53,414 nt of DNA. It comes from an uncultured Pelagibacteraceae bacterium. Lineage in GTDB: Bacteria > Pseudomonadota > Alphaproteobacteria > Pelagibacterales > Pelagibacteraceae. The notes under the pieces were generated by a model that saw only the letters and a program-made list of their open reading frames with translations, did not search any database and was not told the DNA's origin. Below, in pieces: positions 46,499 to 53,414 of this stretch. Location: contig CABZGO010000008.1 of NCBI GenBank assembly GCA_902525355.1, positions 1-53,414 of the forward strand. The letters are read 5' to 3'. The first letter of the stretch is position 1. Each line of letters begins with the position of its first letter. The position numbers and the translations under genes were made by a program.

Positions 46499-47080
46499 TG
46501 CATCTTCAAGATAATCTAGTCTATCTTGACCCCAAAAAATCTCATTATTTAATACGTAAGAAGGAGAGCCAAATACACCGTTATCAACTGCGTCTTTTGA
46601 ATTCTTTTGATACTCCAAGTTTACATAATCAGTTAAAGCTAACTTCATCATCTCTTCAAAGTTTAAATTTAATTTTTCACAAATTTCCTGAAGTGAATTG
46701 TGATCAGAAATATCTTTATCCATAGACCATAAATATTTTAAACATTCATTTCCAAAGTGAAGTTTATTTCCCATTTTATTTGAAGCTATTACAAATTTTG
46801 CAGGTAAGTGTGGGTCTTTAGGTGGAAAAAACTTTGGTTGTTTATTAATTGGCAAACCTAGTTTATTTGAAATTCTCTCCAGCTCTACAAGTCTATATTT
46901 TTGTCTAGCAGGATGTCTTTTAGGAACTGGCAATCCCCCTGTATTTGGAAAAATTTCACCAACCAAATCAAGTGGTTTTTCTATAACCTCTAAATTATAT
47001 TTATTTACTATTTTTGTAAATCTATCAGATCCTAGATAGGCAAATGTAGATATAACACTAAAATAATATTCAATTTTCAT
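46487..47080 (-). CDS. 2-hydroxychromene-2-carboxylate isomerase/DsbA-family protein
   Basis: A 197-residue thioredoxin-fold protein of the HCCA isomerase/kappa-GST-like DsbA family: IEYYFSVISTFAYLGSDRF at the start, a helical insert, and DNGVFGSPSYVLNNEIFWGQDRLDYLEDAL at the end. Members usually bind glutathione with a Ser near the N-terminus instead of a CXXC pair, and no CXXC is present here. Its real substrate is unknown. It is the last gene of the znuCB-zur run, 6 nt after the peroxiredoxin-like gene. Confidence 0.82.
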   Translation of the reverse strand: MKIEYYFSVISTFAYLGSDRFTKIVNKYNLEVIEKPLDLVGEIFPNTGGLPVPKRHPARQKYRLVELERISNKLGLPINKQPKFFPPKDPHLPAKFVIASNKMGNKLHFGNECLKYLWSMDKDISDHNSLQEICEKLNLNFEEMMKLALTDYVNLEYQKNSKDAVDNGVFGSPSYVLNNEIFWGQDRLDYLEDALNK

Positions 47081-47086
47081 TATTAT

Positions 47087-47626
47087 TTAATTGAGTGCAA
47101 ACTGTTTAATTTTTTCAAATTCAAAATGATCTGCTATATCTTTTTGAGCATAATATACTTCTTCAACAACGCCTTGTTCGTTAATCAAAACATCAGTTAC
47201 AGCAATATCTAAATGACCTTTAATCTTTGTAGGAAAATATCCCTTCATCATTGCTGGAATGATTTTGTGAGGTTTAAATAACATTGCACTAAATGTTTTT
47301 GCTATAGATCTTTCAATCTCATATTTTTTAAAATATTCAAAATTTTCATCAGCTAAAACTGTAAAAGGTAATTCACCATGTTTATCCATATAAGTCTTTA
47401 AATTATCTACTGGGGAATGAAAAATTCCAACATGTGTAAAATTATTTCCAAATTCACTAAATCTTTTATTCAATTCATTCAATCTTAAATTACAAAAGCT
47501 ACATCCAGCTATACGGTAGAAAGTAAGAAGTACTTTTTTGCCTTTTGTTTCAGATAATTTAAATATTGAACCATCAGGTTTTGGCAATGAGATTTCTTCT
47601 AATGTATCACCTTTGTTTATTTTCAT
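47087..47626 (-). CDS. AhpC/TSA-family peroxiredoxin-like protein
   Basis: A 179-residue thioredoxin-fold protein with the redox motif AGCSFC (Cys42 and Cys45), preceded by KKVLLTFYRIA and followed by LRLNELNKRF. The CXXC pair and overall layout fit the AhpC/TSA-type redoxin families, but it is not a canonical 2-Cys peroxiredoxin (no PVCT-type motif). The electron donor and substrate are unknown. It lies 4 nt after zur, so it is likely expressed with the zinc operon. Confidence 0.75.
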   Translation of the reverse strand: MKINKGDTLEEISLPKPDGSIFKLSETKGKKVLLTFYRIAGCSFCNLRLNELNKRFSEFGNNFTHVGIFHSPVDNLKTYMDKHGELPFTVLADENFEYFKKYEIERSIAKTFSAMLFKPHKIIPAMMKGYFPTKIKGHLDIAVTDVLINEQGVVEEVYYAQKDIADHFEFEKIKQFALN

Positions 47627-47630
47627 TTAT

Positions 47631-48023
47631 TTATATACATTTCTTGCACAGACCAAAAAATTCTAAATTATATTTATTATATTTCATTCCCTTGTTATCT
47701 TTAAAATTTCTTAAGTGTTCTGATAATTTATGATCATGAATTTCAGTTACATCTTCACAACTTTCACAAATTGAAAAAACAGTAGCTTTTGCAATTTGAC
47801 ATTTTGAATTTTTACAAGCTATGAACGCATTTCTACTTTCTATTTTATGTATCTTTCCAATTTCCACTAATTTATCCAGAGCTCTATAAACTTGCAAAGG
47901 AGCATTAATACCTTTTTTTTTAACATCAAATAAAATTGAATATGCTTTTAATGGTTGATCAGATTTTTCTATTAAATCTAATATTATTTTTTGGTTTTTA
48001 GATAATGTTTCTTGTTTTTGCAT
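47631..48023 (-). CDS. zur: Fur-family zinc uptake regulator Zur
   Basis: A 130-residue Fur-family repressor: N-terminal winged helix (about 8-62, with APLQVYRALDKLVEIGKIHKIES as recognition region) and a C-terminal metal-binding/dimer domain with cysteine pairs Cys86-Cys89 and Cys126-Cys129 that would hold a structural zinc. Position downstream of znuB and the Zur-like operators between znuC and znuA identify it as Zur rather than Fur or PerR. It starts 24 nt after znuB. Confidence 0.9.
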   Translation of the reverse strand: MQKQETLSKNQKIILDLIEKSDQPLKAYSILFDVKKKGINAPLQVYRALDKLVEIGKIHKIESRNAFIACKNSKCQIAKATVFSICESCEDVTEIHDHKLSEHLRNFKDNKGMKYNKYNLEFFGLCKKCI

Positions 48024-48047
48024 ATTATTATTTTTTATAATACTTCA

Positions 48048-48851
48048 TTAATTTTTCAATTGAATCGTTTGTTTAATTTTAAATAATGAAAAAATAAATA
48101 ATACTAGTGCAGCAGCTACGATAGAAGGACCAGATGGAGTATTAAATTCTAATGAGGAGAATAATCCAATAAATACTGACAGTAACCCGCCAATTATTGA
48201 AAATATAACCATTTTTTGTGGGTTATCTGATAAGTTTCTAGCCATAGCAGTTGGTATGATTAACATTCCTGTAATAAGCAATAAGCCAACCATTTTGATA
48301 GATATTGCAATTATTGCTGCTATTAAAATTGTAAATATAGCTTTAGCTCTATCTGGATTTAAACCTTCTGCCTCAGCCAATTCATAATTTACAGTTGATG
48401 CAAATAATGGTTTCCAGATTAATTTTAAAACTAATAAAATTAAAGCACCTCCAATCCAAATTGTAAGTAAATCATCATTAGTTACTGCTAAAATATCTCC
48501 AAATAACAAACCCATTATATCAAATCTAATAAATGTTAAAAATCCAATAGCAACCAATCCAACCGCAAGAGATGAATGAGCTAAAAGTCCTAATAAGGCG
48601 TCACCTGGTAAATTAGTTTTTTTTTCAAGTTTAACTAAAATAAGTGCAATTATTGATGAGGTAATAAATATTGAAACTGCAATATTGAATTCAAGTGTAT
48701 AAGCAATTGTTACTCCAAGTAAGGCAGAGTGAGCTAGTGTGTCTCCAAAATAAGATAATCTTCTCCAAACAACAAAACATCCAAGTGGACCAGTAACAAA
48801 CGCTATCCCAATACCAGCAACTAATGCTCTTATAAAAAAGTCATCAAACAT
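48048..48851 (-). CDS. znuB: zinc ABC transporter permease ZnuB
   Basis: Inner-membrane permease for zinc import. The 267-residue protein has about eight membrane helices and the ABC-3 family pattern: GPLGCFVVWRRLSYFGDTLAHSALLGV near the N-terminus and KMVGLLLITGMLIIPTAMARNLSDNP in the second half. It follows znuC after 1 nt. Confidence 0.95.
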   Translation of the reverse strand: MFDDFFIRALVAGIGIAFVTGPLGCFVVWRRLSYFGDTLAHSALLGVTIAYTLEFNIAVSIFITSSIIALILVKLEKKTNLPGDALLGLLAHSSLAVGLVAIGFLTFIRFDIMGLLFGDILAVTNDDLLTIWIGGALILLVLKLIWKPLFASTVNYELAEAEGLNPDRAKAIFTILIAAIIAISIKMVGLLLITGMLIIPTAMARNLSDNPQKMVIFSIIGGLLSVFIGLFSSLEFNTPSGPSIVAAALVLFIFSLFKIKQTIQLKN

Positions 48852-48852
48852 A

Positions 48853-49599
48853 TTAATTTTTTTTTATTTCACCGTCATTTGAATGTTCATGGTCATGTTT
48901 GTGCTCATAAACAGATAGTGTTTGAGAAGCCTGCTCCCCAAACAAAGCTTTATATTCATTATTACGTGCAACATCTTTTGGTGAACCTGAACAACAGACG
49001 TGTCCATTTAAACAAACAACATGATCTGTTGCAGTCATGACAGTATGTAAATCATGAGATATTAATAATATTCCACAATTGATTTTTTCGGAGATTTTTT
49101 TAATTAATTCATACAGTGCAATTTCCCCAGTAAAATCTACTCCTTGAACTGGCTCATCAAGGACTAATAATTCTGGTTTTTTTGAAATAGCTCTTGCAAG
49201 TAAAACTCTTTGAAATTCGCCACCTGATAAATTGCCTAAATTTTTATCTTTAAGATGTTTTACCCCAGTTAATGTTAAGGCCTCATCTAATGCATCATCT
49301 TTGAGGTTATCAGTTAAAAGCATAAAATCTTTTACTCTTAATGGAAGCGTCCAATCTATCGATATTTTTTGTGGAACATATCCAATATTATTTGTAAATT
49401 TTTCAACTTGTCCTTCTATATTTTTATATATTCCTAAAGCAATCTTTGCAGTTGTGCTTTTACCAGATCCATTAGGTCCAATTAAAGTTACAATTTTACC
49501 TTTTTCAACTTTTAGAGAAACACCTTTGACAAGCCATTTTTCATTCTGCTTTAATCCAACACCATTTAATTTTACTAATATATTATTTTCTGTGCTCAT
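48853..49599 (-). CDS. znuC: zinc ABC transporter ATP-binding protein ZnuC
   Basis: ATPase for ZnuB. The 248-residue protein has Walker A GPNGSGKST (41-49), signature LSGGE in the middle, Walker B LLVLDEP and the H-loop LISHDLHTV. The C-terminal tail is histidine- and acid-rich (HKHDHEHSNDGE), a usual trait of zinc transport ATPases. It is transcribed away from znuA, with Zur-like boxes in the 73-nt gap. Confidence 0.95.
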   Translation of the reverse strand: MSTENNILVKLNGVGLKQNEKWLVKGVSLKVEKGKIVTLIGPNGSGKSTTAKIALGIYKNIEGQVEKFTNNIGYVPQKISIDWTLPLRVKDFMLLTDNLKDDALDEALTLTGVKHLKDKNLGNLSGGEFQRVLLARAISKKPELLVLDEPVQGVDFTGEIALYELIKKISEKINCGILLISHDLHTVMTATDHVVCLNGHVCCSGSPKDVARNNEYKALFGEQASQTLSVYEHKHDHEHSNDGEIKKN

Positions 49600-49619
49600 T
49601 TATTTGCTTGACTTTAAAG

Positions 49620-49652
49620 TGTTATATTATTACATGATGTTATATTATAACA
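49620..49652. promoter_or_regulatory. two Zur-like operators between znuC and znuA
   Basis: Box 1 (49620-49634) is TGTTATATTATTACA and box 2 (49638-49652) is TGTTATATTATAACA. Box 2 is a perfect 15-bp palindrome (TGTTATA-T-TATAACA) and box 1 differs from it at one base. Starts are 18 bp apart. This fits a Fur-family operator pair shared by the divergent znuCB-zur and znuA promoters. The assignment to Zur rests on gene context. Confidence 0.75.
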
Positions 49653-49672
49653 ATTAACAATAAACTATTAAT

Positions 49673-50737
49673 ATGAAAAATCTAAAAAAATCTACAATAT
49701 TCTTATCAATTCTATCATTTTTAACTCTTTTTACATCATCAAATGCTGATATTAAAGTTGTTGCATCTATCAAACCAATCCATTCATTAGCTAGTTACTT
49801 AATGGATGGAATAGCAAAGCCTGATTTAATAGTTGATGGTTATGCATCACCCCATGGTTTTGCATTAAAACCTTTACATGCAAAGATGTTACAAAATGCT
49901 GATATTGTTTTTTGGGTAGGTGAGGACTTAGAAAATTTTTTAGAAAAACCATTAAGTTCAATTGCTAAAAAAGCTGAGAAAATTGAATTATTAGAGGTTA
50001 AAGGATTAAATAAATTAAAATTTAGAGAGAGAAATATTTTTGATGATCACGAAGATCACGATGATCATGGCCATAAGAAAAAAGACGATCATGATGACCA
50101 CGACCACGATGATCATGCAAAAAAAGAAGATGGTCATAAAGAAGATGATCATGATGATCACGATAGTCATTCAAAGAAAAAGGACGGACATGATGACCAC
50201 GATGACCACGATGGACACGAGGGTCATAACCATGGTGAGTTTGATCCACACATTTGGCTAGATCCAATTAACGCAAAAGTAATTTTATTTGAAATGTCAA
50301 AACACTTAATTGAAAATGATCCATCAAATGAAACTGCTTATAGAGCTAATCTAAGTAAAGCTTATAAAGAAATTGACAAACTAACAAAAGATGTAACTGC
50401 AGAATTAAACGAAAGTACTTCTTCTATTGTATTTCATGATGCTTACCAATATTTTGAAAAAAGATTTAACGTCAATATTCTAGGTGCATTCACAGTAAAT
50501 ACAGACGTTATGCCTGGTGCTGAACAGTTAAAGGAGATCAGAGAAATAATTGAGCATGATAAAGTGGCTTGTGTATTTTCTGAGCCTCAATTTAATCCTG
50601 GTATTATTAAAACAGTTGCAAAGGATATGAATATTAAAACAGGTATTGTAGATCCATTAGGGGCTACTTTAAATCCAGGAAAAACTTTATATTTTGATCT
50701 AATTAAGAATATGTCAAAATCATTTAAAGGTTGCTAA
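49673..50737 (+). CDS. znuA: zinc ABC transporter periplasmic binding protein ZnuA
   Basis: Zinc-binding cluster A-I lipoprotein-family-type protein, 354 residues. It has a signal peptide (about 1-25, ending SSNA-DI), binding-site segments VDGYASPHGFALKP, NHGEFDPHIWLDP and VFHDAYQYFEKRF, with the His residues expected as zinc ligands, and an unusually long His/Asp-rich loop at about 121-190 (over 25 His) that could scavenge or deliver zinc. The DNA of this loop has short GATGATCAC-type codon repeats. No Cys for a lipobox is seen. Confidence 0.95.
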   Translation: MKNLKKSTIFLSILSFLTLFTSSNADIKVVASIKPIHSLASYLMDGIAKPDLIVDGYASPHGFALKPLHAKMLQNADIVFWVGEDLENFLEKPLSSIAKKAEKIELLEVKGLNKLKFRERNIFDDHEDHDDHGHKKKDDHDDHDHDDHAKKEDGHKEDDHDDHDSHSKKKDGHDDHDDHDGHEGHNHGEFDPHIWLDPINAKVILFEMSKHLIENDPSNETAYRANLSKAYKEIDKLTKDVTAELNESTSSIVFHDAYQYFEKRFNVNILGAFTVNTDVMPGAEQLKEIREIIEHDKVACVFSEPQFNPGIIKTVAKDMNIKTGIVDPLGATLNPGKTLYFDLIKNMSKSFKGC

Positions 50738-50758
50738 ATAAAAATTGATCTATTGCTG

Positions 50759-50781
50759 TAAATGATATCTAATATCATTTA
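50759..50781. promoter_or_regulatory. 23-bp dyad directly over the Ldh_2 gene start
   Basis: Arms TAAATGATAT (50759-50768) and ATATCATTTA (50772-50781) are perfect inverted repeats with spacer CTA. The second arm ends on the A of the ATG at 50781. There is no visible ribosome site. It could be an operator for an unidentified regulator or an RNA hairpin hiding the start codon. The surrounding 43-nt gap separates it from znuA. Confidence 0.55.
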
Positions 50782-51779
50782 TGGCAACAGTCTCTTTAAG
50801 TTTAGATGATATTTATAATTTAGTTAAAAAAACTTTACTAGCCAATGGATGTGATGAAGAAACATCAAACATTTTATCTGATTTAATAATGAAAGCTGAA
50901 AGAGATGGTTCGCTATCTCACGGATTATTTAGATTACCAGCTTACATTTCAGGCTTAAAAAGTGGAAAAATAAATGGCAAAAGCAGACCAGTAGTTTCAA
51001 AAATAACTCAAAGCGTCATTAAAGTAGATGGAAAAAATTGTTTAGCACCAATGGTGTTAGAAAAAGGAATTCCAGAATTAATTAAAGCGGCAAAAGAAAA
51101 TGGTATAGCGGTTTTAGCAATAACAAATTCTCATCACATGGCTGCAATGTGGCCTGAGACAGAGGCAATTGCAGAACAAGGTTTAGTTGCGTTTGCATGC
51201 ACATCATACAAACCAGCTGTTGCACCTGCTGGATCAATTAAACCTTTATTTGGAACAAATCCGATTTCATTTGCTTGGCCAAGAAAAAATAAACCTCCAG
51301 TCGTTTATGATATGGCAACAGCATCAATGGCTTTGGGTGAAGTTCAAGTTGCTAAAAGAGAAGGTCATAAAGTTCCATTAGGAACAGGACTAACAAAAGA
51401 GGGAAAAGATACAACTGATCCTGCTGAGATTGCAGATGGGGGTGTTTTATTGCCTTTCGGCGGCTATAAAGGCTCTGGGATTGCGATGATGGTCGAATTG
51501 CTTGCAGGTGCCTTGGTAGGAGATAATTTCAGTTATGAGACAGCTGAGAAGGATAATAACGATGGAGGTCCTCCAAGTGGTGGAGAGTTCATTTTAGCCA
51601 TATCACCAGATAAATTATCACAAAATAATTGGGACGAACATTCATCAAAATTTTTTGAAAAAATGAAAGCAATGGGTGATGTTAGACTTCCTGGTGAGAG
51701 AAGACATAAGAATAGATTAGATAAAGGACCAAGACATATTAATGAGGATCTAGTTAATAAAATTAAATCTTTAAGCTAA
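50781..51779 (+). CDS. Ldh_2-family oxidoreductase, probable Δ1-piperideine-2-carboxylate/Δ1-pyrroline-2-carboxylate reductase
   Basis: A 332-residue NAD(P)-dependent enzyme of the malate/L-lactate dehydrogenase (Ldh_2) superfamily. The motifs AITNSHHMAAMWPETEAIAEQGLVAF and VAPAGSIKPLFGTNPISFAWPR, and PFGGYKGSGIAMMVELLAGALVGD, resemble DpkA-type cyclic imine reductases more than plain malate dehydrogenases. Such enzymes act in lysine or hydroxyproline metabolism. Bases 51421-51540 are about 47% G+C. It overlaps convergent xthA by 9 nt. The 23-bp dyad covers its start. Confidence 0.75.
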   Translation: MATVSLSLDDIYNLVKKTLLANGCDEETSNILSDLIMKAERDGSLSHGLFRLPAYISGLKSGKINGKSRPVVSKITQSVIKVDGKNCLAPMVLEKGIPELIKAAKENGIAVLAITNSHHMAAMWPETEAIAEQGLVAFACTSYKPAVAPAGSIKPLFGTNPISFAWPRKNKPPVVYDMATASMALGEVQVAKREGHKVPLGTGLTKEGKDTTDPAEIADGGVLLPFGGYKGSGIAMMVELLAGALVGDNFSYETAEKDNNDGGPPSGGEFILAISPDKLSQNNWDEHSSKFFEKMKAMGDVRLPGERRHKNRLDKGPRHINEDLVNKIKSLS

Positions 51780-52547
51780 TTCTAATTCAATTGGTGTATG
51801 ATCAGATGGTTTTTCTCTACCTCTAGGATATTTATTAACTTTAACATCCTTAATATTATTCAGTAAACTGTTAGTCACTAAAAAGTGATCAATCCGCATT
51901 CCATTATTTTTTTGCCAAGCACCACTTGTATAATCCCAAAAAGTATATTCTTCTTTATCAGGATAAATATATCTAAACGCATCGTGAAATCCTAAATTAA
52001 ACATTTCTCTTAATTTTTTCCTAATCTCAATTCTAAAAAGAGCATCATTTTCATATCCTTTAGGGTCGTGAACATCTTCAGCAGAAGGTATTATATTAAA
52101 GTCACCTGCAATAATTATATTATCATAACTTTTTAAAAGTGTTTTAAGTTTTTTAATTAAACTATTTAGCCAATATAATTTATAATCATATTTTTCAGTA
52201 TCTACTGGGTTACCATTTGGCGTATAGATATTTATAATTTTAATAGTTTTAGATTTATACTTTGCATCTGCTGTAATTATTCGTGATTGTTTGTTCTTAT
52301 CTTTAAAAATATCTTTTTCGATTTTATCTAATTTTTTTTTGGAAAGTATTGCAACGCCGTTGTAACTTTTTTGTCCAAATACATAACTTTCATATTTGAG
52401 TTTTTTAATATCATCAAATGGATAAGTTTCCTCTTGAGTTTTTATTTCTTGAGTTAATACAATATCAGGATTGAACTTTTTTAAATATTCCTGAACATTT
52501 AATATTCTTGCTCTAATAGAATTTACATTCCATGAGCTAATGATCAT
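51771..52547 (-). CDS. xthA: exodeoxyribonuclease III (AP endonuclease) XthA
   Basis: DNA-repair nuclease of the endonuclease/exonuclease/phosphatase family. The start at 52547 (MIISSWNVNSIRAR) is chosen because it matches the family and gives a TAATG overlap with the upstream erpA-like gene; a start 30 nt further up lies inside that gene. The 258 residues include TQEIKTQEE, IAGDFNIIP and FWDYTSGAW, and the terminal PSDHTPIELEL with the catalytic Asp-His pair. Confidence 0.92.
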   Translation of the reverse strand: MIISSWNVNSIRARILNVQEYLKKFNPDIVLTQEIKTQEETYPFDDIKKLKYESYVFGQKSYNGVAILSKKKLDKIEKDIFKDKNKQSRIITADAKYKSKTIKIINIYTPNGNPVDTEKYDYKLYWLNSLIKKLKTLLKSYDNIIIAGDFNIIPSAEDVHDPKGYENDALFRIEIRKKLREMFNLGFHDAFRYIYPDKEEYTFWDYTSGAWQKNNGMRIDHFLVTNSLLNNIKDVKVNKYPRGREKPSDHTPIELELA

Positions 52548-52864
52548 TAAAGAGAAAATGAAACACCACAACCGCAAGATGATTTGCTTTGTGGGTTACT
52601 AATTTTAAATTGGTCTCCGATTAATTCTTTTACGAAATCAACCTCTGATCCTTTCAAGAGATCAGCTGAAGTTTTATCTATTAAAATATTATCTTGTCTT
52701 AAATCGTCGTCTTGAGGTGCTTTATCAAATGAGAAATCATACTGAAACCCCGAGCATCCACCGCCTTTGATAGCGATTCTAAAAAAAGAACCTTCATCTT
52801 TAGTTGACAGAAGGTTATTGATTTGTTTTATCGCATTATCTGTAAATTTAATTTCTTTAATCAT
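52547..52864 (-). CDS. erpA: iron-sulfur cluster insertion protein (ErpA/IscA family)
   Basis: A-type carrier that delivers iron-sulfur clusters. The 105-residue protein has the three conserved cysteines Cys37 (GGGCSGFQY) and Cys97, Cys99 (SSCGCGVSFSL). The C-terminal SCGCG-x-SF and the DNILIDKTSADLLKGSEVDFV segment fit the ErpA type better than SufA/IscA, but paralogues are close and the symbol is tentative. It diverges from dgt across 50 nt and is coupled to xthA. Confidence 0.85.
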   Translation of the reverse strand: MIKEIKFTDNAIKQINNLLSTKDEGSFFRIAIKGGGCSGFQYDFSFDKAPQDDDLRQDNILIDKTSADLLKGSEVDFVKELIGDQFKISNPQSKSSCGCGVSFSL

Positions 52865-52914
52865 TATTTATCACTGTTATTACTAATATAATTAATATTT
52901 GCCATTTTTAAAGA

Positions 52915-53414
52915 ATGAATAATTACTCAAAATTAGGTTTTTTTACATCAAAAGGTCGCTTAACTTTAGAGCCAAATAGCTCCTTTAGAACACCTTTTCA
53001 AAGAGATAGGGATAGAATAATCCATTCTGCATCGTTTAGAAGATTAAAGCACAAAACCCAAGTTTTTGTTAATACTGAAGGTGACCATTATAGAACGAGA
53101 ATAACTCATTCATTAGAGGTTGCTCAAATTGCAAGATCAATATCTAGGTATTTGAATTTAAATGATGATTTAGTTGAAACACTAAGTCTAGCCCATGATA
53201 TGGGGCATACACCATTTGGACATGCTGGTGAAGAAGCTTTGAATGAATCAATGGCAATGCATGGTGGTTTTGATCATAATCTTCAAACCTTAAGAATAGT
53301 GATGTTCATAGAAAATAAATATTTAAAATTTAAAGGTTTAAATTTAACAATTGAAACACTGGATGGCCTTTTAAAACATAACGGACCAATACATAATATT
53401 GATAAAATAAATAG
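52915..53414 (+). CDS. dgt: deoxyguanosinetriphosphate triphosphohydrolase-like protein, 5' part
   Basis: The reading frame is open from an ATG at 52915 to the window end (166 codons); the rest lies outside. The product is an HD-domain dNTPase: [30 protein letters not shown], then His65 ([13 protein letters not shown]) and the HD pair His94-Asp95 ([15 protein letters not shown]), followed by [12 protein letters not shown]. Full-length members have about 380-400 residues. They hydrolyse dNTPs to nucleosides and triphosphate. Confidence 0.93.
   Translation, partial: MNNYSKLGFFTSKGRLTLEPNSSFRTPFQRDRDRIIHSASFRRLKHKTQVFVNTEGDHYRTRITHSLEVAQIARSISRYLNLNDDLVETLSLAHDMGHTPFGHAGEEALNESMAMHGGFDHNLQTLRIVMFIENKYLKFKGLNLTIETLDGLLKHNGPIHNIDKIN

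Noticed and set aside
50040-50235. CRISPR-like short repeats (GATGATCAC and similar)
   Set aside because: They are in frame in znuA and encode the His/Asp-rich loop; units are irregular, without spacers or cas genes.
52548-52577. Longer N-terminus for xthA
   Set aside because: The extra 10 residues lie in the 3' end of the erpA-like gene; the ATG at 52547 overlaps its stop in the usual TAATG form and matches the XthA start.

Overview
The window is an AT-rich stretch (roughly 30% G+C by eye) of very tightly packed genes, and looks like a free-living SAR11 alphaproteobacterium (Pelagibacterales). The evidence is the low G+C, intergenic gaps that are mostly 0-60 nt, stop/start overlaps of the TAATG and ATGA type, convergent genes that overlap at their stops, and alphaproteobacterial hallmarks: an IspDF fusion, NtrYX-TrkA, AapJQMP, a GTTC-N7-GTTC LexA box and 11-bp tandem Pho boxes. 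No gene-free stretch exceeds 300 bases. The longest gap (27549-27780) holds a tRNA and a structured leader. Nearly everything is core genome. I see no CRISPR array, insertion sequence, prophage, rRNA or defence island.

Layout: (1) 1-4215, + strand: end of a probable outer-membrane protein gene, then lpxD-fabZ-lpxA-lpxI-lpxB (lipid A synthesis). (2) 4198-11604, - strand: a ppiD-like chaperone, trpE-trpG-trpD-trpC, then lexA-gltX, with a LexA box upstream of lexA. (3) 11666-19531, + strand: tpiA, secG, pyrG, kdsA, eno, ftsB, lipA, a Coq10-like START protein and a secreted alginate-lyase-like protein. (4) 19524-21587, - strand: ispDF, pgpA, pncC. (5) 21625-27548, + strand: ntrY-ntrX-trkA-trkH. 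(6) 27574-32048: tRNA-Arg and the general L-amino-acid ABC transporter aapJQMP, with a terminator after aapJ. (7) 32194-32770: an XRE regulator, tRNA-Asn and tRNA-Cys. (8) 32891-39288: valS, ilvD, manC and a DMT permease. (9) 39299-46498: the phosphate regulon phoR, pstS, pstCAB, phoU, phoB with two tandem Pho boxes. (10) 46487-50737: zinc uptake, znuA divergent from znuCB-zur and two thiol-redox genes, with twin Zur-like operators between. (11) 50781-53414: an Ldh_2-family imine reductase/dehydrogenase, xthA, an ErpA/IscA-type protein and the start of dgt.

The theme is nutrient sensing and uptake at minimal regulatory cost: phosphate (PhoRB-Pst), zinc (Zur-ZnuABC), nitrogen or redox status and K+ (NtrYX-TrkAH), and amino acids (Aap). 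Several junctions lack genes that normally sit there in other alphaproteobacteria (ntrBC beside ntrYX; pdhABC between ftsB and lipA), which fits streamlining. The points most worth a second look are the dyad-rich leader of aapJ, the Pho, Zur and LexA operators, a 23-bp dyad sitting on the start codon of the Ldh_2 gene, a G+C-rich mosaic tract in ilvD, the NtrX without a GAFTGA loop, and the isolated alginate-lyase-like gene. I did not find a clearly new multi-gene system.
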